Translations under genes and position numbers: made by a program
From: a bacterium
GTDB taxonomy: Bacteria; Actinomycetota; Actinomycetes; Actinomycetales; Actinomycetaceae
DNA: 11,287 bases
Assembly (NCBI GenBank): GCA_030544165.1
Contig: JAUNRP010000048.1
Span: forward strand, 1-11,287
Reading direction: 5' to 3'
Notes under the pieces: generated by a model
Database searches by the model: none
Seen by the model: only the letters and a program-made list of their open reading frames with translations
Told to the model about the DNA's origin: nothing
Part shown: in pieces, positions 7,739 to 11,287 of the stretch
How the letters are laid out: every line of letters begins with the position of its first letter
How positions within the stretch are numbered: the first letter of the stretch is position 1

Positions 7739-7758
7739 TTAGACGTTCGCGAGTCTAA
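7739..7758. promoter_or_regulatory. Operator-like dyad TTAGAC-N8-GTCTAA upstream of the oppA-type gene
   Basis: Perfect 6-bp arms TTAGAC (7739-7744) and GTCTAA (7753-7758) flank eight bases that include TCGCGA. They lie about 79-98 bp upstream of the TTG start. The minus-strand TAGACT could serve as a -10 box, though no -35 match was found. A transcription-factor site overlapping the oppA promoter is the simplest reading; the factor is unknown. Confidence 0.4.
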
Positions 7759-7778
7759 CCGCACTTCGGGGCCACTGC

Positions 7779-7790
7779 GGACCGAAGTCC
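7779..7790 (-). other. GGAC(UUCG)GUCC hairpin in the oppA direction
   Basis: On the minus strand these 12 bases read GGAC-TTCG-GTCC, a 4-bp stem closed by the exceptionally stable cUUCGg tetraloop. The same bases overlap a wider inverted repeat, ACTTCGG (7763-7769) with CCGAAGT (7782-7788). It would be a leader hairpin if transcription of the oppA-type gene starts further upstream; otherwise it is a DNA dyad. Confidence 0.5.
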
Positions 7791-7910
7791 TAGTCTGAGA
7801 CCTCATTGTTATGGTTTCGATTCCCTGACCCCCCGACGACGCAGCTCGGGTGACGTACGAAACCCCACCCCCCGCCGTCGGGCCTGAGCCGCCAGAGTCA
7901 TGGGCGAGGC

Positions 7911-7996
7911 GGGGCTGGAAGACGCGCCGCCGTCGTCGGGCCCCCTCCCCCATCGGAGCCGGCCGAGGGGCTGGACGGCGGGCGCACGTCGTCGGG
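7911..7996 (+). repeat. Degenerate 30-bp direct repeat with period 56
   Basis: Positions 7911-7940 and 7967-7996 match at 24 of 30 bases. Both begin GGGGCTGGA and both end CGTCGTCGGG. The decamer also occurs inverted at 7832-7841 and with one mismatch (CGCCGTCGGG) at 7873-7882. The repeats lie 80-166 bp upstream of the hppA start. Confidence 0.6.
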
Positions 7997-8040
7997 AAAT
8001 CGGGGGACCTTGTTCCCGCCCCGGGACGAGCGGGGAAGCC

Positions 8041-8046
8041 TAGGGT
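8041..8046 (+). promoter_or_regulatory. Possible -10 box (TAGGGT) for hppA
   Basis: TAGGGT fits the actinobacterial TAnnnT pattern and lies 30 bp before the hppA ATG. No good -35 hexamer stands 16-18 bp upstream. A purine-rich AAGGAG (8065-8070), 6 nt before the ATG, supports the chosen start. Confidence 0.35.
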
Positions 8047-8076
8047 GAAAGCGGATTTCCAACGAAGGAGAATCGC

Positions 8077-10572
8077 ATGCTCCCCCTGTCACTGGCGGCG
8101 GCTGGCCGCGTGGTGCTCCCCATGGCCTCGGAGGCGGACGTTGAGGTCCCGGACCTCGGCGTGGTGCAGATCCTGGGGCTCTCCGGCCCCGTGATCCTGT
8201 GGCTCGGGATGGTGGTGTGCGTGGCGGGGCTCGTGTTCGGGGTGCACAGCTACCGGCAGATCCGTGACCTGCCCGTGCACAGCGCGATGCGGGAGATCTC
8301 CGAACTCATCTACTCCACGTGCAAGGCGTACCTGGTGCAGCAGGGCAAGTTCCTCCTGGTGCTGTGGGCGTTCATCGCCGCCGTGATCCTGGTGTACTTC
8401 AAGTTCCTGGTGGGCTACCCGTGGTGGCGCGTGGGCGTGATCCTGGGATTCTCGCTCCTGGGCATGGCGGGCTCCTACGCGGTGGCGTGGTACGGCATCC
8501 GTATCAATACGTTCGCGAACTCGCGGGCGGCGTTCGCCTCGCTGCGCGGCAAGCCGTTCCCGGTGTACCAGATCCCCATGAAGTCCGGCATGTCCGTGGG
8601 GATGGTGCTGATCTCCGTGGAGCTCGCGATCATGCTGCTGATCCTGCTGGTGATTCCGGGCGAGCTGGCGGGGGCCACGTTCATCGGCTTCGCGATCGGT
8701 GAGTCCCTCGGTGCCTCGGCGTTGCGGATCGCCGGTGGTATCTTCACCAAGATCGCGGACATCGGCTCTGACCTGATGAAGATCGTCTTCAAGATCAAGG
8801 AGGACGACGCCCGCAACCCCGGCGTGATCGCCGACTGCACGGGTGACAACGCGGGCGATTCCGTGGGCCCCTCCGCGGATGGGTTCGAGACCTACGGCGT
8901 GACCGGCGTGGCGCTGGTGACCTTCCTGACGCTCGCCGTGGCGGACTCCTCCATCCAGGCGCTGCTGCTGGTGTGGCTGTTCACGGTGCGCGCGGTGATG
9001 GTGATCGCCTCCGCGGTGGCGTACCACGGGAACGACTGGATGGCCACGAGGAAGTTTGGCTCGGCGAGCTCCATGAATTTCGAGACGCCGCTCTCCGCGC
9101 TGGTGTGGCTGACCTCCGCGATCTCGATCGTGCTGACGTTCGTGACGTCCTACTTCATGCTGGCGGGGCTGGACGACGGGGCGCTGTGGTGGCAGCTCGC
9201 CGGGATCGTCTCCTGCGGCACGATCGCCGGGGCGTTGATCCCGGAGCTGGTGAAGGTGTTCACCTCCACCGGGTCCAAGCACACGCGCGAGGTGGTGACC
9301 TCCGCGCGGCAGGGCGGGGCCTCCCTGGACATCCTCTCCGGCATGGTGGCCGGAAACTATGCGGCGTTCTGGCTGGGGTTGGCCACCGTGGTGTTGATGG
9401 GCGGGGCGTATCTGATCGCCGGGCTGAATCTGGGCGAGATCATGATCGCCCCGGCCGTGTTCGCGTTCGGCCTGGTGGCGTTCGGCTTCCTGGGGATGGG
9501 GCCTGTGACGATCGCGGTGGACTCCTACGGGCCGGTCACGGACAACGCACAGTCCGTGTACGAGCTCTCGCTGATCGAGGAGATCCCGGGGATCACCGAT
9601 TCGATCCAGGAGGAGTTCGGCATCACCCCGGACTGGGACCGCGCCAAGCTCCTGCTCGAGGACAACGACGGCGCCGGCAACACCTTCAAGGCCACCGCCA
9701 AGCCGGTGCTGATCGGCACGGCCGTGGTGGGCGCCACCACCATGATCTTCTCCATCATCATGCTGCTGACCGACGGTCTTGCTGCGGATCTGGGCAAGCT
9801 CTCGATCATGCACGCCCCGTTCCTCCTGGGCCTCATCTCCGGCGGCGCCGTGATCTTCTGGTTCACCGGCGGCACCATCCAGGCGGTGACCACCGGCTCC
9901 TACCGGGCCGTGGAGTTCATCAAGGACAACATCCAGTTGGATGCCACCGCCAAGCGCGCCTCCACCTCCGATTCCATGAAGGTGGTGGAGATCTGCACCC
10001 AGTACGCGCAACGCGGCATGCTGAACCTCTTCCTCGGGATCTTCTTCATCACGCTCGCGTTCGCGTTCCTGGAGCCCTTCTTCTTTATTGGCTACCTGAT
10101 CTCGATCGCCCTGTTCGGCCTCTACCAGGCCAACTACATGGCGAACGCCGGCGGCGCGTGGGACAACGCCAAGAAGCTCGTGGAGGTGGACCTCCAGGCC
10201 AAGGGCACCGATCTGCACGACGCCACCATCGTGGGCGACACCGTGGGCGATCCCTACAAGGACACCTCCTCCGTGGCCATGAACCCGGTCATCAAGTTCA
10301 CCACCCTGTTCGGCCTGCTGGCCGTGGAACTGGCGGTGTCCGTTGCTGCGGCGGGTGGCGCCTTGTGGACGAGCGTGATCTCGGCCGTGTTCCTGGCCGT
10401 GGCGCTGTTCTTCATCCACCGCTCCTTCTACGGGATGCGGATTGGTAGTAAGGAGACAGACGCGGAGTTCGATTCGCTGATGCCCAGCCTCGAGTACGCG
10501 GATGGATCGGTGGAGGTGGAGGGCGTTGAGATGCCCGCCGTAGGCCCGGGTACGGAGGACCCCAAGCCCTAG
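8077..10572 (+). CDS. hppA: Membrane-bound proton-translocating pyrophosphatase, divergent K+-independent type
   Basis: This 831-residue integral membrane enzyme hydrolyses pyrophosphate and pumps protons outward, recovering energy from biosynthetic PPi. Active-site motifs are present in order: FTKIADIGSDL (223-233), EDDARNPGVIAD (242-253), GDNAGD (256-261), DSYGPVTDN (482-490), GAWDNAKK (693-700) and GDTVGDPYKDT (720-730). Lysine 538 in GNTFKATAK stands where canonical potassium-independent enzymes have lysine; four residues along, the usual Thr of that group is not evident. About sixteen hydrophobic segments are spread along the chain. It has a short N-terminal extension and a hydrophilic tail of about 45 residues. 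Canonical bacterial enzymes are nearer 670-800 residues. Many motif positions differ from the canonical text (for instance IADCTGDNAGDSVGPSAD), matching the atypical group known from Cellulomonas fimi and Chlorobium limicola. The start is ATG with AAGGAG 6 nt upstream. The gene appears monocistronic. Confidence 0.95.
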   Translation: MLPLSLAAAGRVVLPMASEADVEVPDLGVVQILGLSGPVILWLGMVVCVAGLVFGVHSYRQIRDLPVHSAMREISELIYSTCKAYLVQQGKFLLVLWAFIAAVILVYFKFLVGYPWWRVGVILGFSLLGMAGSYAVAWYGIRINTFANSRAAFASLRGKPFPVYQIPMKSGMSVGMVLISVELAIMLLILLVIPGELAGATFIGFAIGESLGASALRIAGGIFTKIADIGSDLMKIVFKIKEDDARNPGVIADCTGDNAGDSVGPSADGFETYGVTGVALVTFLTLAVADSSIQALLLVWLFTVRAVMVIASAVAYHGNDWMATRKFGSASSMNFETPLSALVWLTSAISIVLTFVTSYFMLAGLDDGALWWQLAGIVSCGTIAGALIPELVKVFTSTGSKHTREVVTSARQGGASLDILSGMVAGNYAAFWLGLATVVLMGGAYLIAGLNLGEIMIAPAVFAFGLVAFGFLGMGPVTIAVDSYGPVTDNAQSVYELSLIEEIPGITDSIQEEFGITPDWDRAKLLLEDNDGAGNTFKATAKPVLIGTAVVGATTMIFSIIMLLTDGLAADLGKLSIMHAPFLLGLISGGAVIFWFTGGTIQAVTTGSYRAVEFIKDNIQLDATAKRASTSDSMKVVEICTQYAQRGMLNLFLGIFFITLAFAFLEPFFFIGYLISIALFGLYQANYMANAGGAWDNAKKLVEVDLQAKGTDLHDATIVGDTVGDPYKDTSSVAMNPVIKFTTLFGLLAVELAVSVAAAGGALWTSVISAVFLAVALFFIHRSFYGMRIGSKETDAEFDSLMPSLEYADGSVEVEGVEMPAVGPGTEDPKP

Positions 10573-10607
10573 CCCTTCGGGCAGCCCCCTCTCTTCCTTT
10601 TCCGTGA

Positions 10608-10638
10608 GGGTGCGCCAGATTTTCGTCCCGGCGCACCC
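10608..10638 (+). terminator. Stem-loop downstream of hppA, terminator-like
   Basis: GGGTGCGCC (10608-10616) and GGCGCACCC (10630-10638) are exact 9-bp arms around a 13-nt loop, starting 36 bp after the hppA stop. A TTTT lies inside the loop but no U-tract follows the stem, so termination may be inefficient or Rho-assisted. A weaker GCCC-TTC-GGGC hairpin overlaps the stop codon region (10572-10582). Confidence 0.5.
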
Positions 10639-10686
10639 CCACGCCCCTCCAGTCCCCTCATCCCTCCTCCTGCCACCTCCTGCCCC

Positions 10687-10766
10687 ATGACAACGACTGT
10701 TGCCGATGAGAAATGCGTGTCGGAGCCGATTTTCGCGCCCGTGTCGTCGGCAAGTGTCGTTGTCAT
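10687..10766. repeat. 80-bp near-palindromic element with 20-bp terminal arms
   Basis: The left end ATGACAACGACTGTTGCCGA (10687-10706) and the reverse complement of the right end (10747-10766) agree at 18 of 20 bases. The core holds a small TCGG-AG-CCGA stem (10720-10729). It is less GC-rich than the DNA on either side. It could be an interspersed palindromic repeat, a miniature inverted-repeat element, or a strong RNA hairpin. No transposase or clear target-site duplication is visible. Confidence 0.7.
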
Positions 10767-10875
10767 CGGGGGGCTTGCGGGGACATGCGCGAACTCGTCA
10801 CAGATGCCCGTGTGAAATCACTGGGCATGTGTGAATTCTTCGCGCATGTTGGCGGGGAGGGTGGCGGCGCCGCCC

Positions 10876-10961
10876 GGGGGGGCCTTTTGGGGGCGTACGC
10901 GGGGGGAAGCCGAGGCGCGTGGGGGCGGGGAACCGCGAGGGGGCTAAGCGCGGGCGTGGGG
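10876..10961 (+). other. G-run tract with G-quadruplex potential
   Basis: The plus strand has runs of 7, 5, 6, 5, 4, 5 and 4 guanines at 10876, 10889, 10901, 10921, 10927, 10939 and 10958. The first three runs alone satisfy a four-tract G-quadruplex pattern if the 7-G run is split (loops of 1, 6 and 7). The tract ends about 70 bp before the flavin reductase promoter -10. Confidence 0.55.
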
Positions 10962-11006
10962 TGAGCGGCATAAGGAGTGGCGTGGGCAACACATTGCGGG
11001 ACCAGC

Positions 11007-11034
11007 TTGCGCACCAGCTCCCAACCCGTATAGT
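11007..11034 (+). promoter_or_regulatory. Promoter of the flavin reductase gene (TTGCGC-N16-TATAGT)
   Basis: A -35-like TTGCGC (11007-11012) and a -10 TATAGT (11029-11034) are 16 bp apart, a good vegetative-sigma match. Transcription would begin near 11041, giving a leader of about 55 nt. The -10 box shares four bases with the operator dyad, implying repression by occlusion. Confidence 0.6.
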
Positions 11035-11048
11035 TGAATCCTCAACTA
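11031..11048. promoter_or_regulatory. Perfect MarR/RosR-type operator TAGTTGA-ATCC-TCAACTA
   Basis: Exact 7-bp arms flank a 4-bp spacer, giving an 18-bp dyad. As I recall it, the Corynebacterium glutamicum RosR consensus is TTGTTGA-YRYR-TCAACWA. This site has the same length and the same arms apart from one base (A for T at position 2) and spacer differences. RosR is a MarR-type, peroxide-sensitive regulator whose targets include FMN reductase genes, which matches the gene that follows. The regulator gene itself is not in the window. Confidence 0.65.
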
Positions 11049-11096
11049 CTCGCACGGGTGCCGGTGGCACCGCTCCAAGAAGATAAGGACAGACTG

Positions 11097-11287
11097 ATGA
11101 CGACGATCGGCTACATCGTGGGATCCCTCTCCAAGGACTCCATGAACCGGATGCTCGCGAACGCTCTCGTGGAGATGGCGCCCGAGGGCGTGGAGCTCCG
11201 CGAGATCGGAATCGGCGAGCTCCCCGTCTACAACCGCGACTTCGATGCGGACTACCCGCAGGCGGGGCGGGACTTCAAGGAGGCGGT
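11097..11287 (+). CDS. NADPH-dependent FMN reductase-like flavoprotein, N-terminal part (runs off right edge)
   Basis: The frame opens at ATG 11097, with AAGGA (11085-11089) 7 nt upstream, and stays open for 63 codons to the window edge. The start MTTIGYIVGSLSKDSMNRMLA is the beta-strand plus phosphate-binding loop (GSLSKDSMNRML, compare GSxRxxSxN) of the flavodoxin-like NADPH-dependent FMN reductase family (SsuE, ChrR, YieF, azobenzene reductases). The next visible block, EIGIGELPVYNRDFDADYP, matches the family's second strand followed by the LPxYNxD motif. Members reduce FMN, quinones, azo dyes or chromate with NAD(P)H. The exact electron acceptor cannot be assigned from the N-terminus. The promoter-operator just upstream suggests redox-responsive control. 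Confidence 0.88.
   Translation, partial: MTTIGYIVGSLSKDSMNRMLANALVEMAPEGVELREIGIGELPVYNRDFDADYPQAGRDFKEA

Larger units (their letters stand above)
7661..8076. other. Divergent intergenic region of 416 bp between oppA-type gene and hppA
   Basis: No gene is supported here. It must hold the promoters for both directions. The oppA-proximal part (7739-7790) contains two dyads and a UUCG-type hairpin. The hppA-proximal part contains a degenerate 30-bp direct repeat (7911-7940 and 7967-7996), copies of the decamer CGTCGTCGGG, and a -10-like box at 8041. I could not identify a convincing -35/-10 pair for the oppA direction. Confidence 0.8.
10573..11096. other. Non-coding stretch of 524 bp downstream of hppA
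   Basis: I find no gene with both a ribosome site and protein-like composition. The stretch contains, in order, a terminator-like stem-loop (10608-10638), an 80-bp near-palindromic element (10687-10766), a small dyad with repeated GTGTGAA (10804-10835), a G-rich tract (10876-10961), and the promoter-operator of the flavin reductase gene (11007-11048). Confidence 0.75.

Noticed and set aside
8089..10419. Long minus-strand open frame (776 codons) opposite hppA
   Set aside because: It is antisense to the pyrophosphatase gene, and its His/Gln/Glu/Arg/Asp-rich nonsense composition matches a shadow frame.
10569..10766. Minus-strand 65-codon frame beginning in the palindromic element
   Set aside because: Its start lies in the symmetric arm, it has no ribosome site, and its C-terminal part is Arg/Gly/Lys low complexity running through the terminator-like hairpin.
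10687..10815. Plus-strand 42-codon frame starting in the palindromic element
   Set aside because: It has no Shine-Dalgarno (the upstream DNA is C-rich). Its start and first codons are produced by the inverted repeat, and the mirrored minus strand gives an equivalent frame.
10713..10964. Plus-strand 83-codon frame across the G-rich tract
   Set aside because: Its second half is Gly/Arg/Ala from the G runs, and there is no ribosome site and no protein-like pattern.

Overview
The window is high-GC DNA (roughly two thirds G+C by eye) with strongly GC3-biased codons, GTG and TTG starts, and Shine-Dalgarno sites of the AGGAGG type. Its gene families are an actinobacterial-looking lipoprotein with a Thr/Glu-rich linker, a fused two-domain peptide-transporter ATPase and a divergent proton-pumping pyrophosphatase. 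Together these suggest an actinobacterium, probably of the Micrococcales/Actinomycetales type. No genus can be named from the sequence alone.

Layout. Positions 1-753 (minus) hold the N-terminal part of an FtsX/MacB-like ABC permease that runs off the left edge. Positions 804-7660 (minus) are a complete peptide/nickel-type (Opp/Dpp) importer transcribed leftward. Its order is a family-5 substrate-binding lipoprotein, then an OppB-type permease, an OppC-type permease, and one fused OppD-OppF ATPase. The binding protein is separated from the permeases by a 320-bp gap packed with at least six stem-loops plus a GC palindrome. The OppB-type permease is 506 residues long and carries a central hydrophobic insert of about 180 residues that ordinary family members lack.

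A 416-bp divergent intergenic region (7661-8076) separates the importer from hppA (8077-10572, plus). hppA encodes an 831-residue membrane-integral pyrophosphatase with a full set of active-site motifs and the lysine associated with potassium independence. Its overall sequence is divergent and may belong to the atypical Na+-inhibited H+-PPase group described from Cellulomonas and Chlorobium. The divergent region contains an operator-like dyad, an exact GGAC(UUCG)GUCC hairpin on the oppA side, and a degenerate 30-bp direct repeat with a recurring decamer on the hppA side.

Downstream of hppA, a 524-bp non-coding stretch holds a terminator-like stem-loop, an 80-bp near-palindromic element with 20-bp arms, and a very G-rich tract able to form a G-quadruplex. 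At its end is a promoter whose -10 box lies inside a perfect 18-bp MarR/RosR-type operator. That operator precedes an NADPH-dependent FMN reductase-like gene which runs off the right edge.

No classic defence system, CRISPR array, tRNA, rRNA or transposase gene is visible. The most unusual items are the enlarged OppB permease, the hairpin array between oppA and oppB, the 80-bp palindromic element, the divergent pyrophosphatase, and the RosR-like operator in front of a flavin reductase.
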